Of a stretch of 64,000 nt of DNA, positions 1 to 7,999 are shown in pieces. The notes beneath the pieces were generated by a model. That model was not told the DNA's origin. It saw only the letters and a program-made list of their open reading frames with translations, and ran no database searches. The stretch's first letter is position 1. Every line of letters starts with the position of its first letter. Source of the stretch: Neptunicoccus sediminis (GTDB lineage Bacteria > Pseudomonadota > Alphaproteobacteria > Rhodobacterales > Rhodobacteraceae); NCBI RefSeq assembly GCF_001719615.1, contig NZ_MDVX01000001.1, forward strand, positions 1 through 64,000. Direction: 5' to 3'. Both the position numbers and the translations under genes were made by a program.

Positions 1-183
1 CTCTTCAGATACTATCAATTTCAAAGAGCCAGAGACAATAAACAACCGATGCGCCCATAACTTTAGGCGCGCCCGCCACTCGATGTCTCTATTTTGGAAC
101 CTTAGCTTCTAGCAAACCCTGCCGTCCGCGTCCAGTCCGTGTTACCGTCAGTTCCGAGTGTTTGTCCCTCGTTGCCTCCGGTG
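1..183 (-). other. rRNA operon leader (16S gene lies beyond the left edge)
   Basis: Read on the minus strand, the last 30 bases hold a boxA-like antitermination element, GCTCTTTGA (positions 29-21), followed by sequence that I recognise as the 16S leader of Rhodobacterales rRNA operons. BoxA binds the Nus factors that keep polymerase going through rRNA genes. A promoter with ideal spacing sits just upstream (190-218). The 16S gene itself would begin left of position 1, so it cannot be confirmed here. No protein gene is supported in this stretch; a 66-codon open frame over it has no recognisable features. Confidence 0.68.
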
Positions 184-189
184 AAGCGG

Positions 190-218
190 TGTTTAGGCCG
201 ACTGCCCGAGACCCGCAA
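190..218 (-). promoter_or_regulatory. rRNA operon promoter
   Basis: On the minus strand there is a -35 hexamer TTGCGG (218-213), a spacer of exactly 17 bases and a -10 hexamer TAAACA (195-190). The upstream side (about 222-260) is A/T-rich like an UP element. The promoter points left into the leader with the boxA-like element. TTGCGG is a non-consensus -35, which I recall as common in rRNA promoters of this group. The assignment rests on spacing, context and the leader. Confidence 0.62.
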
Positions 219-292
219 CCCCTTTTTACAGAAAAATCACAATCTTTTTGGAACCCCCTTATTTTATGGGCGTTAATCACCTCAGACACCTA

Positions 293-401
293 AAATCCAA
301 ACCCGCAAATCCAACCAAAACCGCCCCAAATCCAACCACCCCCCCAAATCACCCGCAATTCGACCCCAAATCACCCGGAATCACCCGAGTCACCCCGACC
401 C
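293..401 (-). repeat. G-rich degenerate short repeats upstream of the rRNA promoter
   Basis: On the plus strand AATCACCCG occurs three times (347-355, 369-377, 379-387) and AAATCCAA three times (293, 307, 328), in a stretch that is C-rich and nearly free of G. On the minus strand four G-runs of three or more bases (396-393, 386-384, 376-374, 367-364) are separated by loops of 6-7 bases, which fits a G-quadruplex pattern. The stretch lies between the end of gabD and the rRNA promoter and has no supportable gene. Confidence 0.55.
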
Positions 402-451
402 GAAACATCCAGAACCGGGAATCACGGGCGACTCGGGGGGCAAATGGAAAA

Positions 452-480
452 GACCCGCCACAGGATAACTGTAGCGGGCC
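452..480. terminator. Rho-independent terminator after gabTD
   Basis: A 12-bp stem (452-463 with 469-480, one G-T pair) closes a 5-base loop. Read leftwards, in the direction of gabD, the stem is followed by TTTTCC; read rightwards it is followed by five T. It can therefore work in both directions. It isolates the gabTD transcript from the rRNA operon that follows on the same strand. Confidence 0.85.
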
Positions 481-533
481 TTTTTATCAGATCAGCGATC
501 CGGTCCGGATCGGGGAGATTGGCGAGCTGTCGA

Positions 534-1988
534 TCAGGAGACTTCGCCAAAGCACATGTATTTCAGCTCCAGGAAATCCTCCACGCCGTATTTGGAACCT
601 TCCCGCCCGAGACCGGATTGCTTCACCCCGCCAAAGGGGGCGACCTCGGTAGAGATCAGTCCGGTGTTGATTCCGACGATGCCGGTTTCAAGCGCCTCGG
701 CCACACGCCAGATGCGGTTCATAGAGGTAGAGTAGAAATACCCTGCCAGCCCGAATTCCGTGTCGTTGGCCATGGCGATGACATCTTCTTCACTGTCAAA
801 GCGGAACAAGGGGGCGAGCGGTCCGAAGGTTTCTTCCCGCGCGACCGCCATGTCGGGGGTCACGTCTGTCAGGACGGTCGGTTCAAAGAAGGTGCCGCCC
901 AATGCGCTGCGCTGCCCGCCAAGCGCGACGGTCGCGCCCTTGGTTTTGGCATCCGCGATATGGTCTTCCACCTTGCGCACCGCCGCATCGTTGATCAGCG
1001 GACCCGTGGTGACGCCGTCCTTCATACCGTCCCCCAGCGACAGCTTGCCAATCGCGGCCTGAAGTTTCTCTGCGAAAGCGTCATAGACGCCCGCCTGCAC
1101 ATAGATGCGGTTGGCGCAAACGCAGGTCTGGCCGTTGTTGCGGAACTTGGAGATCATCGCCCCGTCTACCGCTGCATCCAGATCCGCGTCATCGAACACA
1201 ATGAAAGGCGCGTTGCCGCCCAGTTCCAACGACATCTTCTTGATGGTGTCGGCACATTGCTGCATCAGGATTTTGCCCACACGGGTCGAACCGGTGAAAG
1301 TGATCTTTGCCACTTTGGGATTGGCGCAAAGTTCCTGTCCGATTTCCGCAGAGCGCGAGCTTGGGATGATGTTAAGCACACCTGCCGGAATACCGGCCCG
1401 TTCCCCCAGAACCGCCATAGCCGTCGCAGACAGCGGGGTAAGTTCGGCAGGGCGGGCCACAAAGCTGCACCCCACGGCCAGCGCCGGCGCGACCTTGCGG
1501 GCAATCATCGCATTTGGAAAGTTCCACGGCGTGATAGAGCCGACAACGCCAACAGGCTGTTTGATCACAACGATGCGTTTGTCCCGCTGGTGTCCCGGAA
1601 TCACATCGCCGTAGATGCGTTTGGCCTCTTCCGCGAACCATTCGATAAAGGAGGCCCCGTACAGGATCTCCCCCTTGGCTTCGGGAAGGGGCTTGCCCAT
1701 CTCGGCGGTCAGGATCGCAGCCAGATCATCGGCATTCTCGACAATCAGGTCGTACCAGCGCCGCAGCACAGCGGCGCGTTCTTTACCTGTCCATGCAGCC
1801 CAGTCTTTCTGGGCTTTATGGGCGTGGTCGATCGCAGCGGCGGTTTCTGTCACGCTAACATCTGTCACATCCGCGATTTTTGCGCCTGTAGCCGGATTGG
1901 TCACAGCGAAACTTGCGCCGTTGCTTACCCATTCCCCGTTAATATAGGCCCGCGGCTCCAGCAGGCTTTGGTCTTTCAGTTCAAGCAT
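534..1988 (-). CDS. gabD: Succinate-semialdehyde dehydrogenase
   Basis: This 484-residue aldehyde dehydrogenase oxidises succinate semialdehyde to succinate with NAD(P)+, the last step of GABA breakdown. The length is normal for GabD. The NAD-binding segment has SITPWNFP (about 151-158) and FTGSTRVG (about 231-238). The catalytic pair is Glu255 in LELGG and Cys289 in GQTCVC. It lies 3 bp after the gabT stop, so the two are one transcript, and it ends at a strong terminator. As the island also encodes putrescine uptake and the Puu enzymes, its substrate probably comes mainly from polyamines. Other semialdehydes, such as glutarate semialdehyde, cannot be excluded. Confidence 0.93.
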   Translation of the reverse strand: MLELKDQSLLEPRAYINGEWVSNGASFAVTNPATGAKIADVTDVSVTETAAAIDHAHKAQKDWAAWTGKERAAVLRRWYDLIVENADDLAAILTAEMGKPLPEAKGEILYGASFIEWFAEEAKRIYGDVIPGHQRDKRIVVIKQPVGVVGSITPWNFPNAMIARKVAPALAVGCSFVARPAELTPLSATAMAVLGERAGIPAGVLNIIPSSRSAEIGQELCANPKVAKITFTGSTRVGKILMQQCADTIKKMSLELGGNAPFIVFDDADLDAAVDGAMISKFRNNGQTCVCANRIYVQAGVYDAFAEKLQAAIGKLSLGDGMKDGVTTGPLINDAAVRKVEDHIADAKTKGATVALGGQRSALGGTFFEPTVLTDVTPDMAVAREETFGPLAPLFRFDSEEDVIAMANDTEFGLAGYFYSTSMNRIWRVAEALETGIVGINTGLISTEVAPFGGVKQSGLGREGSKYGVEDFLELKYMCFGEVS

Positions 1989-1991
1989 GCC

Positions 1992-3269
1992 TCAGCCCTT
2001 CTTTGCGGCTTCGATGGATTGCTCCAGCAGGTCGAGCCCTTCGGCAAACACATCATCCGGAATGGTGATCGGCGCAAGGAAGCGGACCACATTGCCGTAG
2101 GTGCCACACGTCAGCAGGATCAGGTTACGCTTAAGCGCTTCGGCCCGCACGCGATTGGCGAAATCTGCATCCGGTGTGCTGCCGTCCGCTGTGTTGAATT
2201 CTGCCGCAACCATGAAGCCCGGCCCGCGCACGTCTACCATCTGCAGTGTGGTCTGGCGGATTTGTTCCAGACGCTGTTTCAAACGGGAGCCAAGCTCGTT
2301 GGCGCGATTGCACAGGTCTTCTTCCTCGATCACGTCCAGAACCGCATTCGCCGCAGCGACCCCCATCGGGCTGCCGCCATAGGTGCCGCCCAGTCCGCCC
2401 GGATTGGCCGCATCCATCAGATCGGCACGCCCCGTCACAGCGGCGAGCGGGAAGCCACCGGCGAGACCTTTGGCCATAGTGGTGATGTCAGCACAGACAT
2501 CGTAACCATCCATTGCGAAAAGGTTGCCGGTGCGTGCAAATCCGGTCTGCACCTCATCCGCGATCATGACGATACCATGTTCGTCGCAAAGCTCCCGCAG
2601 ACCGCGCATCAGTTCTGCCGGTGCTTCGTAGAAACCGCCCTCGCCCTGTACGGGTTCGATAATGATTGCCGCAACACGGGCCGGATCAAGGTCCGCCTTG
2701 AACAGTTTGGTAATCGCACCGAGCGACTGTTCAACTGGCACATTGTGCAAATCAATCGGGAACGGCACGTGATAGACATCGGGCATCATCGCGCCAAAGC
2801 CCTTTTTATACGGCTCCACTTTCCCTGTCAGGCTCATCCCCATGAAGGTCCGGCCGTGAAAGCCGCCGCCAAAAGCGATAACCGCCGGACGGTTGGTGGC
2901 AATTCGTGCCACTTTGATCGCATTCTCAACGGCTTCGGCGCCGGTGGTGACAAAGACAGTTTTCTTGTCAAAATCGCCCGGAACCTTTTCGTTCAGACGC
3001 TCTGCCAGGCGCACATAACTTTCATATGGGACAACCTGATGGCAGGTGTGGGTAAAGGCGTGAAGCTGCTTTTCCGCCGCTGCAATTACTTTGGGGTGGC
3101 AGTGGCCGGTGTTCACCACGGCAATCCCTGCGGCGAAGTCGATATAGCGGTTGCCTTCAATATCCCAAATCTCGGCGTTGAGGGCGCGTTCGGCATAGAC
3201 TTGCGTCATCATGCCAACCCCGCGCGAGATTGCAGATTCGCGACGGGAATTTACCTCTGCATTTTTCAT
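1992..3269 (-). CDS. gabT: 4-aminobutyrate aminotransferase
   Basis: This 425-residue class-III PLP aminotransferase transfers the amino group of GABA to 2-oxoglutarate, giving succinate semialdehyde and glutamate. The PLP lysine is Lys267 in TTMAKGLAGG. The cofactor-ring aspartate is Asp238 in IADEVQTGF, and the phosphate-binding region has TTGAEAVENA (about 108-117). It is directly followed by gabD. About 115 bp separate its start from the upstream amidotransferase, so it may have its own promoter as well as read-through. 5-Aminovalerate is a common second substrate of this family and would link to the glutaryl-CoA gene at 15.2 kb. Confidence 0.93.
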   Translation of the reverse strand: MKNAEVNSRRESAISRGVGMMTQVYAERALNAEIWDIEGNRYIDFAAGIAVVNTGHCHPKVIAAAEKQLHAFTHTCHQVVPYESYVRLAERLNEKVPGDFDKKTVFVTTGAEAVENAIKVARIATNRPAVIAFGGGFHGRTFMGMSLTGKVEPYKKGFGAMMPDVYHVPFPIDLHNVPVEQSLGAITKLFKADLDPARVAAIIIEPVQGEGGFYEAPAELMRGLRELCDEHGIVMIADEVQTGFARTGNLFAMDGYDVCADITTMAKGLAGGFPLAAVTGRADLMDAANPGGLGGTYGGSPMGVAAANAVLDVIEEEDLCNRANELGSRLKQRLEQIRQTTLQMVDVRGPGFMVAAEFNTADGSTPDADFANRVRAEALKRNLILLTCGTYGNVVRFLAPITIPDDVFAEGLDLLEQSIEAAKKG

Positions 3270-3351
3270 CTGAGTTAACCTTCTGTAACTTGTGTGTGTT
3301 GTGAAAGCCCCTCGCAGGGACGGCGTGTTTTGATGGTATCGGGGATAAGGC

Positions 3352-3368
3352 GGGGCAAGTCATGCCCC
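3352..3368. terminator. Hairpin between the polyamine operon and gabT
   Basis: A 6-bp GC-rich stem (GGGGCA, loop AGTCA, TGCCCC) is followed by TTTTG on the plus strand only. On the minus strand, where all neighbouring genes lie, there is no T-run, so it may only slow polymerase or stabilise the 3' end of the upstream mRNA. The gap also holds a single GGTATC half-site (3335-3340) resembling the GntR operator described at 11.8 kb. Confidence 0.35.
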
Positions 3369-3384
3369 TTTTGTTATGCGGATG

Positions 3385-4071
3385 TTATGCGGTCCGAGCG
3401 TTTTGCTTGAAGAAGTCTTCAAACATTTGCGCGTAATCAACGGAGTCCAGACTGGCCTCCAACCCCGCCTGCGCCTTGTCGAGCACCTCAGCAGGCAGAA
3501 TATCGCCGCGGGCCTTAAGAAGATCGCCCATGAACGTGGGGGTGAACTCGGGGTGGGGTTGCACGGTCAGCGCACGGTTGCCATAGGCCAGCATCGCATT
3601 GGCGCAAAAATCGGTGGTGCCGATGATCTCGGCGTCAATGGGCACTTGGGTGATCTGGTCCTGGTGCCAGGCCATAATCCGGTCGTTGCGCCCGTCCGTA
3701 CGGTTATAAGTCACCGGACCCACCTGCCAGCCGCCGCTGAATTTCTCCACCTTACCGCCCAGCGCCTGTGCAAGAATCTGATGGCCGAAACAGACCCCGA
3801 CAATCGGGATCGCAGCGGCATAGGCCCGCCGCAGGAAATCTTCGAGCGGTGGAATCCAGTCGTGATCTTCATAGACGCCGAATTTCGATCCGGTGATCAG
3901 CCAGCCGTCCGCATCCATCACGGTATCGGGGAACACGCCGTCGAGAACCGGATAGGTGTCAAAGCTGAACCCCCGCCCGTCCAGCAACCGCATGAACAAG
4001 TCGTTATAGTCGCCGTGTTTCTCCCGCATCTCTTCGGGGGTGTGGCCGGTCTGTAGAATTCCAATCTTCAT
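3385..4071 (-). CDS. Class I glutamine amidotransferase, probable PuuD-like gamma-glutamyl-GABA hydrolase
   Basis: This protein of about 228 residues has the class I amidotransferase triad: Cys94 in GVCFGHQ, His173 and Glu175 in QPHPEF. By position in the operon it is the best candidate to cut gamma-glutamyl-GABA into GABA and glutamate, the PuuD step, although it looks like the GMP-synthase-like family rather than E. coli PuuD. I chose the ATG at 4071 because AAAGG lies 7 bases before it; an ATG at 4077 is too close to that site. A longer open frame to 4146 would overlap agmatinase and is not supported. It starts about 10 bp after the agmatinase stop, so it is cotranscribed. Confidence 0.72.
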   Translation of the reverse strand: MKIGILQTGHTPEEMREKHGDYNDLFMRLLDGRGFSFDTYPVLDGVFPDTVMDADGWLITGSKFGVYEDHDWIPPLEDFLRRAYAAAIPIVGVCFGHQILAQALGGKVEKFSGGWQVGPVTYNRTDGRNDRIMAWHQDQITQVPIDAEIIGTTDFCANAMLAYGNRALTVQPHPEFTPTFMGDLLKARGDILPAEVLDKAQAGLEASLDSVDYAQMFEDFFKQNARTA

Positions 4072-4081
4072 CGTCATACCT

Positions 4082-5053
4082 TTACAGTCTACCCACTTCG
4101 ACGCCCTGCGCGCCTTTGGCCTTGGCCAGAAGACACAGCCAGTCATGGGCTACGGTTGCCGCCGCGATTGCGGTGATCTCGGACACATCATAAGGCGGAG
4201 AGACTTCGACCACGTCCATGCCGATCAGGTCCAGCCCTTCCATCCCGCGAATGAACTCCAACGCCTGCCAGGATGCAAGCCCTCCTGCAACCGGCGTGCC
4301 GGTTCCCGGAGCAAAGGCAGGGTCCATCCCGTCCACATCAAACGAGATATAGACGGGTGCATCCCCTGCCCGTTCCCGCGCCACTTCAATCGCAGCATCA
4401 ATGCCGTTGCGATGAATCCACGGACTGGTCAGGATTTCAAAACCGAAATCATCGTCATTATAGGTGCGCAGCCCGACCTGCGTGGACTTGGACACATCAA
4501 TGATCCCTTCGCGCGCAGCCCGCAGGAACATCGTGCCGTGATCCATCCGCTTGCCGTCATCGTCCCATGTATCACAATGGGCATCAAACTGGATCAGCGC
4601 CACCGGCCCGTGCTTTTCCGCATGGGCCTTTAGCAGCGGATAGGCGATGGAGTGATCCCCGCCCAGCGTCAGCAGCTTGGCACCGCTTTCAATAATCCGC
4701 GCGGCATGGGCCTCAATCGCGGGGCGCACGGTTTCGGGGTGATGGGGGTCCAGATGCACATCGCCATAATCGACCACCGACAGGGTCTCAAAAGGGTCGA
4801 ACCCGAAGGGAAAGGCTTTCAGCTCTGCCAGTTGGACCGAAGCCGCGCGGATCGCCTGCGGGCCAAGCCGACAGCCCGGACGAAACGTCACCGCATTGTC
4901 AAACGGCACGCCGGTGACAGCCACATCTACACCTTCGAGGTTGCGGGAATAGTTGCGGCGCAGAAAGCTGAGCGCGCCGCCATAGGTCATTTCTTCCCAG
5001 CGTCCTTTGGTGGTGTCGCTGCGCAAAAATGCCTGATCACCGTTCTGCGCCAT
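4082..5053 (-). CDS. speB: Agmatinase-family ureohydrolase
   Basis: This 323-residue ureohydrolase carries the full binuclear manganese set: His134 in GGDHS, Asp157, His159 and Asp161 in FDAHCD, and Asp239 and Asp241 in SFDVDG. The family hydrolyses a guanidino group to urea plus an amine. In this putrescine island agmatine to putrescine is the likeliest reaction, which would feed the Puu enzymes; guanidinobutyrate to GABA is an alternative that also fits the context. Its start overlaps the end of potI by 17 bp, with an AGGAG-type ribosome site inside potI, so it is translationally coupled to the transporter. Confidence 0.82.
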   Translation of the reverse strand: MAQNGDQAFLRSDTTKGRWEEMTYGGALSFLRRNYSRNLEGVDVAVTGVPFDNAVTFRPGCRLGPQAIRAASVQLAELKAFPFGFDPFETLSVVDYGDVHLDPHHPETVRPAIEAHAARIIESGAKLLTLGGDHSIAYPLLKAHAEKHGPVALIQFDAHCDTWDDDGKRMDHGTMFLRAAREGIIDVSKSTQVGLRTYNDDDFGFEILTSPWIHRNGIDAAIEVARERAGDAPVYISFDVDGMDPAFAPGTGTPVAGGLASWQALEFIRGMEGLDLIGMDVVEVSPPYDVSEITAIAAATVAHDWLCLLAKAKGAQGVEVGRL

Positions 5054-5849
5054 GTTTCTTACTCCTGCTGATTTGAAGGGCGGCAGCGATGATCCCCAGG
5101 GAAACGATGCCGATAATAATAGTGGCCAATGCGTTCACATCGGGACTGACTCCCAAGCGCACTTTGGAAAAGACGACCATGGGCAGGGTCGAGGCGCCGG
5201 GACCGGACACAAAGCTGGCAATCACCAGATCATCCAGACTGAGCGTGAACACCAGCAGCCAGCCCGACAGCAAGGCAGGTGCGATCACCGGCAACGTCAC
5301 ATCAAAGAACACCCGCACGGGTTTCGCCCCCAGATCCTGCGCCGCCTCTTCAATCGACAGGTCCATGTCGACCAAGCGGGACTGGATCACCACGGCAGCA
5401 TAGGCCGCACCGAAAGTGGAATGGGCAATGATGATCGTCATCATCCCGCGCCCGCCCGGCCAGCCGATCAACCCCTGCATCGCTACAAACAACAGCAACA
5501 GTGACAGACCGATGATCACTTCGGGCATCACCAGCGGCGCGGTGATCATCATGCTTAGCAAGCCTTTGGTGCGAAACTTCTTGAAGCGGATCAGCACGAA
5601 AGAACCCACCGTCCCGATCACAATGGCAAGCGTCGCACTGATCAGGGCAATCTTGATGCTGACCCAAGCCGCCTCAAGGATTTGGGGGTCGCGGAACAGT
5701 TCTGCATACCATTTGGTTGAAAACCCGCCCCAAACCGTCACCAGCTTGCTTTCGTTAAAGCTGAAGATGACCAGCGACACGATCGGTGCATAAAGGAAGA
5801 TAAAGCCGAGCAGCGCGACAATCTTCAAAAATCTGGATTGCTGACCCAT
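5037..5849 (-). CDS. potI: Putrescine ABC transporter permease PotI
   Basis: This inner-membrane permease of about 270 residues has six hydrophobic segments and the EAA loop (EEAAQDLGA) that docks on the ATPase. It is of the PotC/PotI type and forms a heterodimer with PotH. ATG 5849 shares one base with the potH stop (TGATG), which supports this start over a GTG one codon earlier. The C-terminal end overlaps the agmatinase start. The PotI name rests on the complete FGHI order and the Puu context; spermidine cannot be excluded as a substrate. Confidence 0.87.
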   Translation of the reverse strand: MGQQSRFLKIVALLGFIFLYAPIVSLVIFSFNESKLVTVWGGFSTKWYAELFRDPQILEAAWVSIKIALISATLAIVIGTVGSFVLIRFKKFRTKGLLSMMITAPLVMPEVIIGLSLLLLFVAMQGLIGWPGGRGMMTIIIAHSTFGAAYAAVVIQSRLVDMDLSIEEAAQDLGAKPVRVFFDVTLPVIAPALLSGWLLVFTLSLDDLVIASFVSGPGASTLPMVVFSKVRLGVSPDVNALATIIIGIVSLGIIAAALQISRSKKHGAER

Positions 5850-6799
5850 CACTGCACCTCCGCTTCGGCGGCCTGCGCCTTGCGCAACAGCATGATCGGA
5901 ATGACCAGCACTACCAGCATGACAATTGCCACAGCCGAGGCAATCGGCCAGTCACGGTTGGAAAAGAACTCGTTCCACAAAACCCGACCGATCATCAGCG
6001 TATCCGGTCCACCCAGCAGGGCCGGGATGACGAATTCTCCGACAGCGGGAATAAAGACCAGCATACATCCCGCGATAATCCCGCTTGCAGACAGGGGCAG
6101 GGTTACGGTGAAAAATGTCGTCACCGGACGCGCCCCCAGATCGGCAGACGCCTCCAGATAGGATTGGTCCAGCTTCACCAGATTGGCAAACAGCGGCAGG
6201 ATCATAAACGGCAGATAGGTATAAACGATGCCGATATAGACGGCGAAATCCGTTTGCAGCATGACCAGAGGCTCGTTGATCAGGCCAATCTTCATCAGGA
6301 TGTTATTGATAATCCCGTTGCCTTTCAAAAAACCGATCCACGCATAGACGCGCAGCAGAAAAGAGGTCCAGAACGGCAGGATCACCAGCATCAGAAGGAT
6401 GTTTCGGGTATCCGGCGCAGCGCGGGCAATCAGATAGGCCATCGGATAGCCGACCAGCAGGGTGATCACCGTCGACACAGCCGCAATCTTCACCGACTCT
6501 ATATAGGCGGACAGATACAGCGGATCATCAAACAGGAAGAGGTAGTTGCCAAAGTTCAGCGTGATGTTGAGAAAACCGTCATCCCAGTTCCACAGCGGCA
6601 AATAGGGTGGACGGGCAATGGCGGCTTCGGACAGGGAGATCTTCGCCACCACAAGAAACGGCAGAAGAAAGAACAAAAACAGCCACAGGACCGGAATGGC
6701 AATCACCAGCCCGCGGCCACGCAGCCCGATCCGGTGCAGCGCACGGCCCAGAAAGGCGCCACCGGGCAATTTTCCGTTAAGGGTTTCCTCTTGGCTCAT
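5849..6799 (-). CDS. potH: Putrescine ABC transporter permease PotH
   Basis: This 316-residue permease has a long cytoplasmic N-terminus followed by six hydrophobic segments, as usual for the PotB/PotH side. Its EAA loop reads LEASADLGARP. It partners PotI in the inner membrane. The start codon overlaps the potG stop (ATGA) and its stop overlaps the potI start (TGATG), so the three genes are translated as a coupled set. Substrate is inferred from the operon, not from the permease itself. Confidence 0.87.
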   Translation of the reverse strand: MSQEETLNGKLPGGAFLGRALHRIGLRGRGLVIAIPVLWLFLFFLLPFLVVAKISLSEAAIARPPYLPLWNWDDGFLNITLNFGNYLFLFDDPLYLSAYIESVKIAAVSTVITLLVGYPMAYLIARAAPDTRNILLMLVILPFWTSFLLRVYAWIGFLKGNGIINNILMKIGLINEPLVMLQTDFAVYIGIVYTYLPFMILPLFANLVKLDQSYLEASADLGARPVTTFFTVTLPLSASGIIAGCMLVFIPAVGEFVIPALLGGPDTLMIGRVLWNEFFSNRDWPIASAVAIVMLVVLVIPIMLLRKAQAAEAEVQ

Positions 6800-7935
6800 G
6801 CTGTCACCACGACACCGGCGCGGCCCGCCCAGCCCAGATTGACCCTGTCGCCATAGGTCGGCGCATCCTCGTTGGAACGGGTCCGGTTCGACTGGCTGAC
6901 GCGGACACGTTTGCCGCTGTCCAGCAACACGTGATAAACGGACACATTCCCCATGTAGGCGATTTCATCCACTGTGCCGGTCGTTCTGTTGCGCATCTCG
7001 CCCAGATCGGCCTTGCTGATCTCCATCTTTTCGGGGCGCACGGCGATAGCGATCTGCTGGCCTTCGACGCCGCTGACCGCATATGGCACATAGATGTCGG
7101 TGCCCGCCTCCGGCGAGGCGATCACCACATGGTTTTCGCCGTCCTCTTTAATGCGTCCTTCAAACAGGTTCACCGAGCCGATGAAATCCGCCACAAAACG
7201 GTTGCGCGGAAATTCGTAGATTTCATGGGGGGTGCCGACCTGTACGATCTCGCCCTTGTTCATCACCCCGATCCGGCTGGACAGGGTCATTGCCTCTTCC
7301 TGATCATGCGTCACCACAACAAATGTTACGCCAAGGCTTTCCTGAATTTTTATCAACTCGAACTGGGTTTCCTCGCGCAGCTTCTTGTCGAGCGCGCCCA
7401 GAGGTTCATCCAGCATCAGCAGTTTGGGCTTTTTCACCAGCGAACGGGCCAGCGCGACCCGCTGGCGTTGCCCGCCCGAAAGCTGGTGGGGTTTACGGGT
7501 GGCAAAACCGTCCATCTGCACCAGCGACAGAATATCGGTCACGCGAGTCGCGATTTCCTTTTTCGGCAATCCGTCCCGCTTTAGCCCGTAGGCAATATTC
7601 TTTTCCACCGTCATATGCGGGAACAGCGCATAGGATTGGAACATCATATTGGTCTGGCGGTCATAGGGGGCAACGCCCGCCTGATCCTCTCCGTCGATGA
7701 TGATCTGGCCCGAGGTGGGAACCTCAAACCCCGAAAGCATCCGCAACAGGGTGGATTTACCACAACCCGATCCACCGAGCAGGCAAAATATCTCACCTTT
7801 GTACACATCGAGCGAGACATTCTCGACCGCCACAACAGAACCGAACTTCTTGGTGATATTCTTGATCTGCATGAAAGGAACGGCATCCGGCGTGTCCCAT
7901 GGTTTAGCAGCAGTCGATGGTTGGCTGGTGGTCAT
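6796..7935 (-). CDS. potG: Putrescine ABC transporter ATPase PotG
   Basis: This 379-residue ABC ATPase has Walker A GGSGCGKST (54-62), the LSGGQ signature (152-156), Walker B LLMLDEP (172-178) and a C-terminal TOBE-type regulatory domain (about 285-379). It energises putrescine import through PotHI. I chose the ATG at 7935 because AAGGGA lies 8 bases upstream; the longer open frame to 8031 has no ribosome site. A 64-bp gap separates it from potF, room for a stability hairpin between a highly expressed binding protein and the membrane part. Confidence 0.9.
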   Translation of the reverse strand: MTTSQPSTAAKPWDTPDAVPFMQIKNITKKFGSVVAVENVSLDVYKGEIFCLLGGSGCGKSTLLRMLSGFEVPTSGQIIIDGEDQAGVAPYDRQTNMMFQSYALFPHMTVEKNIAYGLKRDGLPKKEIATRVTDILSLVQMDGFATRKPHQLSGGQRQRVALARSLVKKPKLLMLDEPLGALDKKLREETQFELIKIQESLGVTFVVVTHDQEEAMTLSSRIGVMNKGEIVQVGTPHEIYEFPRNRFVADFIGSVNLFEGRIKEDGENHVVIASPEAGTDIYVPYAVSGVEGQQIAIAVRPEKMEISKADLGEMRNRTTGTVDEIAYMGNVSVYHVLLDSGKRVRVSQSNRTRSNEDAPTYGDRVNLGWAGRAGVVVTA

Positions 7936-7999
7936 AAAACTGTCCCTTGGATGATCGGGCCGGGCGCGCCGCCAGTCAGCGTAACGCCCGGCCTTTAGA

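Noticed and set aside
89-289. A 66-residue open frame near the left edge
   Set aside because: It lies over the rRNA promoter and leader and has no ribosome site or family features.
444-3278. A 944-codon open frame on the plus strand
   Set aside because: It is antisense to gabT and gabD, whose catalytic motifs are intact. It is His/Arg/Cys-rich without any family motif and arises from third-position GC bias.
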